12,953 nt of DNA from an uncultured Collinsella sp. Its GTDB lineage: Bacteria; Actinomycetota; Coriobacteriia; Coriobacteriales; Coriobacteriaceae. Both the position numbers and the translations under genes were made by a program. The notes beneath the pieces were generated by a model. That model was not told the origin of the DNA. It ran no database searches and saw only the letters and a program-made list of their open reading frames with translations. The DNA lies in NCBI GenBank assembly GCA_937950415.1, contig CALFDL010000169.1, positions 1 to 12,953 on the forward strand, given 5' to 3'. Every line of letters starts with the position of its first letter. The stretch's first letter is position 1. Below, in pieces: positions 1 through 6,108 of the stretch.

Positions 1-51
1 GTATATACATATTGCACTTTCGTTACATAGATAGAAGTCTTATGGCGAGCG

Positions 52-84
52 GCTCGGTAGGATTATAGTTTCGTCCGAGCTTTT
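52..84 (+). promoter_or_regulatory. Short hairpin plus T-run upstream of larE
   Basis: GCTCGG (52-57) and CCGAGC (75-80) can pair around a 17-nt loop, and TTTT follows at 81-84. This may be a weak terminator of an upstream gene outside the window or an attenuator in the larE leader. The larE Shine-Dalgarno AAGGA lies just after it at about 91-95. A TATAGT (64-69) inside the loop resembles a -10 box but has no convincing -35 partner, so no promoter is called. The stem is only six pairs, so this is tentative. Confidence 0.3.
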
Positions 85-102
85 AACTGTAAGGAACGTT
101 TC

Positions 103-981
103 ATGCTTTCAGACACCACCGCACCCGCAGAGGAGCTTCAGAACAAACTCGCAGCGCTCGAGCAGCTGCTTTTGGCATATGGACGCGTCGCCATCGGCTT
201 TTCCGGCGGCGTCGACAGCAGCTTTTTGGCCGCCGTTTGCTCCCGCATCATGCCCGCCAACACCCTTCTCGTCCATCTCACCACGCCGCTCATCGGCACG
301 CCCGAGCAGGCTTCGTTTGAGCGATCTGTTGACGGACAAGCCGATGAGGGCCCGCATTTTAAGCTTCCGGTGCTTAATCTTTCGGTTGACCAGCTCCAGC
401 TTCCTCAGGTTGCCTGCAATGACGCCGACCGCTGCTATCACTGCAAGCGCGCCGGCTTCACCGCCATCGTCAACCACGCCAAATCGCTAGGCTTCCCCAC
501 TGTCATCGACGGCAGCAACGCAAGCGACCGTGGCGATTACCGCCCCGGCATGCGCGCTGCTGAGGAACTCGGCGTACGCTCGCCTCTTATGGAGGTCGGC
601 TTTACCAAGGACGAGGAGCGTGAGTTGCTGCGCGCATGGGGCTATCCCGTTTGGAACCTACCCGCGGGCGCCTGCCTTGCCACGCGCATCCCCACGGGCG
701 AGAAGCTTACGCGCGAGAAGGTCGACCTGATTCGCGCCTGCGAGGATTACCTGCACGACCTTGACCTTTCGCAGGTCCGCGCGCGCCTGGTCGGCGGCTG
801 CATGCATATCGAGGCCGCCCCGTCCGACGTCGCCAAGATCGCCGCTCTCGGCGGTACCCCAGTCGACGCCGAAGGCAAAACCCCGCTGCCCGCCGCCATC
901 GAATCCGCCCTACGCAACCTAGGCTGCAGCGACATCTCCCCCCAGGTAACCCCCTACATCCACGGCGCGATGAATCAATAA
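103..981 (+). CDS. larE: ATP-dependent sacrificial sulfur transferase LarE family protein
   Basis: A 292-residue cytoplasmic PP-loop ATPase. LarE adenylates and then thiolates pyridinium-3,5-biscarboxylic acid mononucleotide while building the nickel-pincer cofactor of lactate racemase and related LarA enzymes. The PP-loop SGGVDSS is at residues 34-40, RCYHCK at 110-115, and the region holding the sulfur-donating or cluster-binding cysteine, ACLATRIP, at 190-197 (Cys191). Length matches the family (about 270-290). The ATG at 103 follows AAGGA with a suitable spacer. In the family, one class sacrifices a single cysteine, and another is reported to hold a [4Fe-4S] cluster on three cysteines that include a CxxC pair. 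This protein has Cys111, Cys114 and Cys191, so the cluster type is possible (inference). No larA, larB or larC lies in the window. The gene is convergent with the PTS operon and appears unrelated to it. Confidence 0.9.
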   Translation: MLSDTTAPAEELQNKLAALEQLLLAYGRVAIGFSGGVDSSFLAAVCSRIMPANTLLVHLTTPLIGTPEQASFERSVDGQADEGPHFKLPVLNLSVDQLQLPQVACNDADRCYHCKRAGFTAIVNHAKSLGFPTVIDGSNASDRGDYRPGMRAAEELGVRSPLMEVGFTKDEERELLRAWGYPVWNLPAGACLATRIPTGEKLTREKVDLIRACEDYLHDLDLSQVRARLVGGCMHIEAAPSDVAKIAALGGTPVDAEGKTPLPAAIESALRNLGCSDISPQVTPYIHGAMNQ

Positions 982-994
982 ACAACGCCCCAAT

Positions 995-1062
995 AAGTTG
1001 CGGCGAAATAGTTCCTGAATAACGGCTTTTTGCGCTAACCAGGAACTATTCCACCGCAACTT
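995..1062. repeat. 23-bp imperfect inverted repeat after larE
   Basis: Arms at 995-1017 and 1040-1062 match at 21 of 23 positions around a 22-nt loop. The first arm begins AAGTTGCGG and ends AATAGTTCCTG. The two differences are A-C mismatches if transcribed as + RNA but G-U wobbles if transcribed as - RNA, so the hairpin is intact only for a - strand transcript. No T-run follows on either side, so it does not look like an ordinary terminator. It could be a dispersed palindromic repeat or a miniature element. It lies 14 bp past the larE stop. Confidence 0.6.
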
Positions 1063-1125
1063 CCAAATGATCATTCGAAGCCGGTTGCCTTGAACCGTGA
1101 ATCGGACTGCTCGCCACGAAATGGA

Positions 1126-1259
1126 CCTATTTACTACGTTTCGCTGGCCACCCTCGACCATGCCGAAAAACACGAAATTAAAACCGCAGGTAGACGGCTT
1201 GCCGTTTTTCAGAAAACACGGCTATGGTCGACCGGTGCGGGTCAAACGTAGTAGATAGG
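1126..1259. repeat. Diverged 36-nt inverted repeat spanning 134 bp
   Basis: Positions 1126-1161 and 1224-1259 align as inverted arms without gaps. The outer 16 bases (CCTATTTACTACGTTT against AAACGTAGTAGATAGG) pair fully if T1131-G1254 counts as a wobble. The inner 8 bases (TCGACCAT against ATGGTCGA) pair perfectly. The 12 bases between them have diverged. The 62-bp centre is AT-rich with no open frame I would call. Equal spacing on both sides suggests one ancestral palindrome, perhaps the remains of a small mobile element. Confidence 0.5.
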
Positions 1260-1327
1260 CCGTTTTTGTGGCGCTACCAAAAGCCCCGTCCCAAATTAGT
1301 TAATTCAGGTTGAGCATAAGTGAGCGA

Positions 1328-1427
1328 GCAGGTTCCGGGTGCGGCAAGGTGACGTGAAACAAGCGGGCGCTGGCCTTTTGGTCGCGCCCGTGAAGTTGAA
1401 CGTCAGATTACCGTGCCCGGGGCCTGC
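1328..1427 (+). ncRNA. Candidate structured RNA (rod-like hairpin)
   Basis: Read as + RNA, 1328-1344 pairs with 1411-1427 in an unbroken 17-bp helix that includes four G-U pairs. Inside it, 1350-1355 (TGACGT) pairs with 1400-1405 (ACGTCA). At the tip, 1364-1370 (CGGGCGC) pairs with 1384-1390, then GGCC (1372-1375) pairs with GGTC (1380-1383) around a TTTT loop, with one bulged T. The wobbles at several levels would be mismatches on the - strand, so the fold favours a + transcript. No convincing promoter was found. The family is not recognised. It lacks the SRP RNA tip motif and does not look like a tRNA or tmRNA. It may be a free small RNA or part of the larE 3' UTR. Confidence 0.4.
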
Positions 1428-1440
1428 GCAGCGCCAAGCA

Positions 1441-1467
1441 GTTACGCCGTTTGTAAAACGGCGTAAC
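1441..1467 (+). terminator. Perfect 12-bp hairpin after the candidate RNA
   Basis: GTTACGCCGTTT (1441-1452) and AAACGGCGTAAC (1456-1467) form a perfect stem around a 3-nt loop. The downstream sequence is T-rich but interrupted (CTATAGGTTTATTTT), so it is an imperfect rho-independent terminator on the + strand. It would close a transcript covering larE and/or the candidate RNA. It could also simply be another dispersed palindrome. Confidence 0.4.
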
Positions 1468-1511
1468 CTATAGGTTTATTTTGGTCGGTTTTATCTGGGC
1501 AAACGCAAACA

Positions 1512-1540
1512 GGGCCGCGACGCTCGTAGCATCGCGGCCC
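1512..1540 (-). terminator. Terminator of the PTS operon
   Basis: A perfect 9-bp stem (GGGCCGCGA at 1512-1520, TCGCGGCCC at 1532-1540) lies about 45 bp past the EIIA stop codon. On the - strand it is followed by the T-rich tail TGTTTGCGTTT. The + side also has some T's (CTTTCCTT), so it may act in both directions between the convergent genes. Confidence 0.7.
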
Positions 1541-1583
1541 CTTTCCTTGGAGAAGGATCGATTAATGGAACGGAGAACCCGTT

Positions 1584-2036
1584 CTAGCCCTCGAGCCCGG
1601 CGTTGATAAGCTCGGCAATCTCTACGGGGTCAGTGCTTTCGCGCACCTTGTCGCGGAAGCCGGCGTCCATCAGCATCACGGCTGCCTTGGAAAGCAGACG
1701 CAGATGCGTGGTTCCAGCCTCGCCCGCAGGAACATACAGCGCGAGCGCCACATCGACGGGCACGCCATCAAAGCTTGGCCACTCAACAGGCTCGGTCAGC
1801 TTGAGCACGGCCACGCCCGGCGTATGAATCGCATCGCTCTTGGCATGCGGAACGGCAAAGCCAGCGACAAGACCGGTCTCGGCCTCATTTTCGCGAGCAA
1901 TAAAGGCGGACTCTACGGCAGACGCGTCATCGGCAAAGCCAAGTTCGACAGCCTGCTCGGACAAATAATGCAGAGCATCCTCGCGCGAGGCGGCGGCGTG
2001 TCCGATCGTCACCTGATTGGCAGATACAAATCCCAT
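1584..2036 (-). CDS. PTS sugar transporter subunit EIIA, fructose family
   Basis: A 150-residue cytoplasmic EIIA domain protein. It takes a phosphoryl group from HPr and passes it to the EIIB domain of the transporter. The phospho-accepting His64 lies in GFAVPHAKSDAI (59-70), the typical fructose/mannitol-family EIIA site. Length equals a single EIIA domain. The ATG at 2036 follows AGGAGG with a 7-nt spacer, and this Shine-Dalgarno overlaps the end of the upstream transketolase gene (12-nt gap), so the two are translationally close. It is the last gene of the operon, five genes from the EIIBC gene it presumably serves. EIIBC has no EIIA domain of its own, which supports the pairing (inference). 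Confidence 0.93.
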   Translation of the reverse strand: MGFVSANQVTIGHAAASREDALHYLSEQAVELGFADDASAVESAFIARENEAETGLVAGFAVPHAKSDAIHTPGVAVLKLTEPVEWPSFDGVPVDVALALYVPAGEAGTTHLRLLSKAAVMLMDAGFRDKVRESTDPVEIAELINAGLEG

Positions 2037-2048
2037 GGAAAACCCTCC

Positions 2049-2987
2049 TTACAGCACGGACCTGACCGCGGCTTCGATGCCGTCGGCATCCAAACCGTAC
2101 TTGTGCAGCAAATCGACCGCGGGGCCAGACTCGCCGTACACATCGCGCACTCCGACGCGACGCATCGGCACCGGATGCTGCTCGGCAAGCACGCCGGCAA
2201 CCGCCTCGCCAAGACCGCCGATAGTCGAATGCTCCTCGGCGGTGACCACGCGACCGGTCTTCTTTGCGCTGGCGACAACCAGACGCTCGTCGAGCGGCTT
2301 GATCGTGTGCATGTTGATAACCTCGGCATCGATGCCATCGGCGGCGAGCGCCTCGGCAGCGGCGAGCGCCTCGGCGACCATAAGGCCGCAGGCGACGATG
2401 GTCACATCGGACCCCTCGCGCACGACCACGCCGCGACCAATCTTGAACTCATAGTCCTCGCGGTCGTTGATGACCGGCGTCGCCAGGCGGCCGAAGCGCA
2501 TGTAGACCGGTCCCTCAAACTCGTAGGCGGCGCGCACGCAGGCGCGGGCCTCGACATCGTCGGCCGGAACGATGACGGTCATGCCCGGAATCGTGCGCAT
2601 GAGTGCGATGTCCTCGCAGCACTGGTGCGTGGCGCCGTCCTCGCCCACCGAGATGCCCGCGTGGGTAGCGCCGATCTTGACGTTGAGATGCGGGTAGCCG
2701 ATGGAGTTGCGGACCTGTTCGTAGGCGCGACCGGCGGCAAACATGGCAAAGGTGCTCGCAAAGGCGACGCGGCCCGTGGTCGCGATGCCGGCGGCAAGGC
2801 CCATCAGGTTGCTCTCGGCGATGCCGGCATCATAGAAGCGCTCGGGATGGGCGGCCTTAAACTTGCCGGTCTGCGTGGCGGCCGCCAGGTCGGCATCGAG
2901 AACCACGAAGTCATCGCGCTCGTTGCCCAGCTCGACAAGCGCCTCGCCGTAGCTTACGCGCGTGGCGACTTTTATGACCTCTGCCAT
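2049..2987 (-). CDS. Transketolase, C-terminal half (pyrimidine-binding and C-terminal domains)
   Basis: A 312-residue subunit of a split, thiamine-diphosphate-dependent transketolase. The enzyme moves two-carbon ketol units between sugar phosphates, for example xylulose 5-P to ribose 5-P or erythrose 4-P. The pyrimidine-binding domain occupies roughly residues 1-170. The conserved Glu58 in AGIAES (54-59) is the residue that activates the cofactor in this superfamily. The C-terminal domain runs from about 185 to the end. Its ATG shares its A with the TAA stop of the N-terminal-half gene (TAATG), so the halves are translationally coupled for equal amounts. The Shine-Dalgarno GGGGAGGAG lies inside the upstream gene. 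Split transketolases are common in bacteria and often sit in sugar operons. A 1-deoxyxylulose-5-P synthase or E1-beta subunit is less likely given the partner gene. Confidence 0.95.
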   Translation of the reverse strand: MAEVIKVATRVSYGEALVELGNERDDFVVLDADLAAATQTGKFKAAHPERFYDAGIAESNLMGLAAGIATTGRVAFASTFAMFAAGRAYEQVRNSIGYPHLNVKIGATHAGISVGEDGATHQCCEDIALMRTIPGMTVIVPADDVEARACVRAAYEFEGPVYMRFGRLATPVINDREDYEFKIGRGVVVREGSDVTIVACGLMVAEALAAAEALAADGIDAEVINMHTIKPLDERLVVASAKKTGRVVTAEEHSTIGGLGEAVAGVLAEQHPVPMRRVGVRDVYGESGPAVDLLHKYGLDADGIEAAVRSVL

Positions 2988-3817
2988 TAGAGCTCCTCCC
3001 CTGCTGTCGCGAGCTCGGCCATAGCCTGCTCGAACTGCTCGTCATTGGGCGCCTTGCCATGCCAGCCTACCTGATTCTCCATAAAGGAGACGCCCTTGCC
3101 CTTCACCGTCTCGGCGATGATGGCCACAGGCGCGCCACTCACCTTGCGGGCCTCGGCGAAAGCAGTTGCAACCTGCTCCATGTCGTTGCCGTCGGCCAGC
3201 TCGATCACATGCCACTTAAAGGCGCGGAACTTATCTGCGAGCGGCATCGCCGAGTTGACCTCGTCGATCGTTCCGTCAATCTGCAAGCCGTTGTGGTCAA
3301 CGACCGCCACAAGGTTGTCGAGCGCATGGTTACCGGCGAACATGGCCGCTTCCCACACCTGTCCCTCCTCGCACTCGCCGTCGCCCAGCAGCGTGTAGAC
3401 ACGGTAGCTGTCGCCCCAGTGCTTGGCGGCAAGTGCCATTCCAACAGCAGCGGAAATGCCCTGTCCGAGCGAGCCGGTGGACATGTCAACGCCCGGGGTG
3501 TCGTTCATATTGGGGTGGCCTTGCAGACGGCTGCCGATATGACGGAGCGTCTCGAGCTCCTCCTTGCCAAAGAACCCGCGCTCGGCAAGCACGGCGTAGA
3601 GGGCGGGGGCGCAGTGGCCCTTGGAAAGCACGAAGCGATCGCGGTCGGCGCGACGCGGATCCGCCGGGTCGACATCCATCTCTGCAAAGTAGAGATAGGT
3701 CATGATGTCGGCAGCGCCAAGCGATCCGCCCGGATGTCCCGACTTGGCCGCATGAACCGCCGTCACGACACCCTTCCTGACCTCGTTGGCGACCTTCGCC
3801 AGCTCCTGATTGGTCAT
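2987..3817 (-). CDS. Transketolase, N-terminal half (thiamine-diphosphate-binding domain)
   Basis: A 276-residue partner of the following gene. Cofactor-binding features are complete: the diphosphate/metal motif GDGECEEG at 145-152 with the downstream Asn176 (DHNG), SGHPGG at 26-31 with His28, SKGH at 65-68 with His68, QGHP at 99-102 with His101, and GSLGQG at 115-120. These histidines correspond to substrate and cofactor contacts in transketolases, so the enzyme should be active. The frame is open upstream to 3919, but the ATG at 3817 is chosen because GAGGA precedes it by about 8 nt and the product then starts like other N-terminal halves. A 64-bp gap with a hairpin (3841-3871) separates it from the transaldolase gene. 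Confidence 0.95.
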   Translation of the reverse strand: MTNQELAKVANEVRKGVVTAVHAAKSGHPGGSLGAADIMTYLYFAEMDVDPADPRRADRDRFVLSKGHCAPALYAVLAERGFFGKEELETLRHIGSRLQGHPNMNDTPGVDMSTGSLGQGISAAVGMALAAKHWGDSYRVYTLLGDGECEEGQVWEAAMFAGNHALDNLVAVVDHNGLQIDGTIDEVNSAMPLADKFRAFKWHVIELADGNDMEQVATAFAEARKVSGAPVAIIAETVKGKGVSFMENQVGWHGKAPNDEQFEQAMAELATAGEEL

Positions 3818-3840
3818 GGGGATTTCCTCTCTTGAGAACG

Positions 3841-3871
3841 GCCCCGGCAGCGGGTGACGCGATGCCGGGGC
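3841..3871 (-). promoter_or_regulatory. Intercistronic hairpin between talC and the transketolase genes
   Basis: GCCCCGGCA (3841-3849) and TGCCGGGGC (3863-3871) form a perfect 9-bp stem with a 13-nt loop. On the - strand no T-run follows, so full termination is unlikely. A role in mRNA stability or partial attenuation is possible. It begins 10 bp past the talC stop and sits ahead of the Shine-Dalgarno of the next gene. Confidence 0.5.
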
Positions 3872-3881
3872 GATCCACTCG

Positions 3882-4565
3882 TTACGCCTGCTCGGTGACC
3901 TTTTTCCAGTCGGCCTCAAAGCTCGCGAGGCCCTGATCGGTCAGCGGATGGTGCAGGCACTTCTTAAGGGCCGCCATGGGGACGGTCGCGATGTCGGCGC
4001 CGAGCAGCGCGGCCTGGGTCACGTGGTTGGGCGTGCGGACCGAGGCGGTAATGATCTCGACGGTGTCGTCGACGTTCTTGCCCGTCCAGTCGTAGTTCTT
4101 GATGCAGGTCACGACGTTGTCGAGCTGCGAGATGCCGTCCTCGGCGATGTCGTCGAAGCGGCCCACGAACGGGCTGATGTAGCGGGCGCCGGCGTTGGCG
4201 GCCATGAGGGCCTGCGTCGGGCTGAAGACGAGCGTCATGTTGACGCGCACGCCCGCGTCGGCCAGCGCGCGGCAGGCGGCGAGGCCGGCCTCGCACACGG
4301 GGAGCTTGACCACGATGTTGGGGGCGAGGGCGGCAAGGCGCTTGCCCTCCTCGATCATGCCCTCGGCCGTGGTGGCGGTGGACTCGGCGGAGACGGGCAG
4401 GCCCTCGCACAGCTCGGCGATCTTGAGCATATGCGGCTCGAAGTCGGCGAGCTTGCCGCCGGTCTTGGCGTACAGGGACGGGTTGGTGGTGACGCCGGCC
4501 AGGCAGCCCCAGCTCTTGGCCTCGGCGATCTCGTCCAGGTTGGCGGTATCGATAAAGAACTTCAT
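3882..4565 (-). CDS. talC: Transaldolase, TalC/fructose-6-phosphate aldolase family
   Basis: A 227-residue class I aldolase of the short transaldolase (MipB/TalC/FSA) family. Transaldolase moves a dihydroxyacetone unit between ketose and aldose phosphates (sedoheptulose 7-P + glyceraldehyde 3-P to erythrose 4-P + fructose 6-P). The Schiff-base Lys87 lies in NIVVKLPV (83-90). The N-terminal FFIDTANLDEI (3-13) and GVTTNPSL (24-31) are typical. It resembles Bacillus-type TalC transaldolases (AEGMIEEGK, SPFVGR) more than the aldolase FSA of E. coli, so transaldolase activity is more likely, although sequence reading alone cannot fully separate them. The ATG at 4565 is chosen over an upstream in-frame TTG because AAGGGG lies 6-7 nt before it. 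With both transketolase halves downstream, the operon carries the complete non-oxidative carbon-shuffling pair. Confidence 0.93.
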   Translation of the reverse strand: MKFFIDTANLDEIAEAKSWGCLAGVTTNPSLYAKTGGKLADFEPHMLKIAELCEGLPVSAESTATTAEGMIEEGKRLAALAPNIVVKLPVCEAGLAACRALADAGVRVNMTLVFSPTQALMAANAGARYISPFVGRFDDIAEDGISQLDNVVTCIKNYDWTGKNVDDTVEIITASVRTPNHVTQAALLGADIATVPMAALKKCLHHPLTDQGLASFEADWKKVTEQA

Positions 4566-4601
4566 GGTGAACCCCTTCAAAGGAATCTAAAACTCAAAAG
4601 A

Positions 4602-4632
4602 ATGGGACAAAGGGACTGTCCCTTTGTCCCAT
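4602..4632. repeat. 14-bp perfect palindrome of the GGGACAAA...TTTGTCCC type
   Basis: ATGGGACAAAGGGA (4602-4615) and TCCCTTTGTCCCAT (4619-4632) pair perfectly around the 3-nt loop CTG. It lies in the 124-bp gap between the GatZ-family gene and talC. No T-run follows on the - strand. A looser version with the same GGGACAAA and TTTGTCCC ends occurs at 9012-9040, so it looks like a dispersed palindromic repeat. As RNA it would form a very stable hairpin that could affect expression of the downstream genes. Confidence 0.75.
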
Positions 4633-4689
4633 GTGCCGGGCCCGCAGCTGGGACTTGCCCCAGACCCGGCGTCGCGTAGGAAAAGCTAC

Positions 4690-5964
4690 TTAGTCCTCGA
4701 GAGCCTTCTCGATGCGGGTCGTGACGCCCTTAAGGTTCAGACCCACGACATACTGCTTGATCGGGCGCTTGATGTGCTCGACCACAAAGCGCTTGCCGTC
4801 GATGTCCTGAGTGGCGAGGTTGCGGTAGAGCTTTTCGACCTGCTCCTTGACCTCGGGGTCATTGAACGCATAGTGACCGGAAACATCCAGGATCTTCAGG
4901 CTGAGCTCATCGTCGGCAAGGATGTCGTCGACCTGCAGGTTGACGTCGTCGCCGGTCATCCACTTGCGCCAACGCTCGGTCTTGATGGCCTTGACCAGCA
5001 GGGTGTGATACAGGTCGGAGGGGTCATCGCACAGACCGTTGTCGACCAGGATCTGCTCGGTGGCGCAGAGCTTGAGGTAGGCACGGGTCTCCTCGGTGCC
5101 ATACTGCGGAGCAACATTGGAGGCGGTCACGTGTGCCGGAATGTGCTCGAGCAGCGTCGCGTCATCCAGGTAGTCGGCGTTGTGCTCCTTCAGGCCCACG
5201 CCGTAGCGCTTGGCCATATCGGCAAGCTCGCGAGCGTTCTTGAAGTTGTAGTGGCCAACCTGCTCCGTCCAGCGGGTAAGGGTGCCGGTCTGGCCGACGA
5301 TGAAGGTGGGCATGGGGCATCCGCGCTTCTCGAGCTCGGGCTGCAGCTGAGAGATGAACTCCTCGTACTTGTCGGTGGAGGTCAGGCCGCCGTTGGTCTC
5401 CTCGGTGCCGACCTCATATGCGACCTCGGGCAGATTGTGCTCGCGACGATACTGCTCAAGATAGTCGATGAGGTCGATCGTGCGGCGAAGCACCACGTCG
5501 AGCGGGATGACCTTACCGATCTGATAGGGGTCCTTGGTCGGATCCACCATCAGCAGGTCGAAACCGGCCTCCATGTCGGCGACAAAGGACTTGCGAGCGA
5601 GCTCCATAGCCTCATCCTCGGGCAGGTGGGCGTTGCGCTCCTCGTCGCGCTGCCACGGGCCGCCGTGGTCGCGGCACAGGTAGTACGGGCCGGTGTAGCC
5701 AACCTCGTCGGCGACCTTCTTGATGTCGGCGGCAAAGCGCGTCTGGTCCCAACCGTTCACGTAGCCGGCGCCCATCTCGTCCATATCGACCTGGTTGCGG
5801 CTGGCGATGAACATGGGCGGAAAGTCCTCGTCGCGGGCAAGCTCGAACACGGCCTGGATCAGATTGGGGCTCATGGGGCCAATGCCGACCATGGTTGCGT
5901 GATCGCCGCTGTCCTGCAGCTTGAGCATGCCCTGAACGGCCTGGCGGATGGTGAGATTGGACAT
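4690..5964 (-). CDS. GatZ/KbaZ-family protein (class II tagatose-bisphosphate aldolase accessory subunit or ketose-phosphate 4-epimerase)
   Basis: A 424-residue cytoplasmic TIM-barrel protein similar in length and motif order to GatZ/KbaZ, the so-called non-catalytic subunit of tagatose-1,6-bisphosphate aldolase. Visible motifs are RDHGGPW (98-104, equivalent to GGDHLGP), MVDPTKD (139-145), YEVGTEE (183-189) and KEHNADY (259-265, equivalent to EAHSTDY). The acidic and histidine residues expected for a metal site are kept. No GatY/KbaY catalytic subunit or tagatose-6-P kinase lies nearby. From memory, an Agrobacterium relative is a D-tagatose-6-phosphate 4-epimerase, so a C4 epimerase acting on the sugar phosphate made by the PTS is the more attractive role here (inference). 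The ATG at 5964 follows AAGGAG with a 6-nt spacer. The family call is fairly sure and the activity is not. Confidence 0.85.
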   Translation of the reverse strand: MSNLTIRQAVQGMLKLQDSGDHATMVGIGPMSPNLIQAVFELARDEDFPPMFIASRNQVDMDEMGAGYVNGWDQTRFAADIKKVADEVGYTGPYYLCRDHGGPWQRDEERNAHLPEDEAMELARKSFVADMEAGFDLLMVDPTKDPYQIGKVIPLDVVLRRTIDLIDYLEQYRREHNLPEVAYEVGTEETNGGLTSTDKYEEFISQLQPELEKRGCPMPTFIVGQTGTLTRWTEQVGHYNFKNARELADMAKRYGVGLKEHNADYLDDATLLEHIPAHVTASNVAPQYGTEETRAYLKLCATEQILVDNGLCDDPSDLYHTLLVKAIKTERWRKWMTGDDVNLQVDDILADDELSLKILDVSGHYAFNDPEVKEQVEKLYRNLATQDIDGKRFVVEHIKRPIKQYVVGLNLKGVTTRIEKALED

Positions 5965-6056
5965 TTTGTTCTCCTTCTCCAGAGGATTATTGACAAAAGT
6001 TCCCTGGGGCCCGGGTTCGAGCCCTTTCAGTGCGGATGGATTTTGTTGTTTAGGGG

Positions 6057-6094
6057 CGGTTGCGCGGAGTCAAATCCAGCCCTCCGCGCAACCG
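6057..6094 (-). promoter_or_regulatory. GC-rich intercistronic hairpin between EIIBC and the GatZ-family gene
   Basis: Arms 6057-6069 (CGGTTGCGCGGAG) and 6082-6094 (CTCCGCGCAACCG) form a perfect 13-bp stem with a 12-nt loop, 15 bp past the EIIBC stop. On the - strand it is followed by CCCCTAAACAAC, with no T-run, so read-through is expected. Such a structure could protect the 3' end of an EIIBC message or lower downstream transcription. Confidence 0.6.
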
Positions 6095-6108
6095 GAGTCC
6101 TTTAAGGT

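Noticed and set aside
1183..1209. Short ACGG...CCGT hairpin with TTTT as a larE terminator
   Set aside because: The stem is only 4 bp and lies about 200 bp past the stop codon, inside the larger dyad.
6008..6027. GGGTTCGAGCCC resembling a tRNA T-arm, possibly an attachment-site remnant
   Set aside because: A proper 5-bp stem with a 7-nt loop does not form, the rest of a tRNA is absent, and no integrase is nearby.
4624..6105. Long open frame on the + strand opposite the GatZ-family gene, and similar long antisense frames at 1704-2990, 6238-7770 and 10614-12242
   Set aside because: These are side effects of high-GC codon usage on the opposite strand. They have no family resemblance, and the genes on the - strand are certain.
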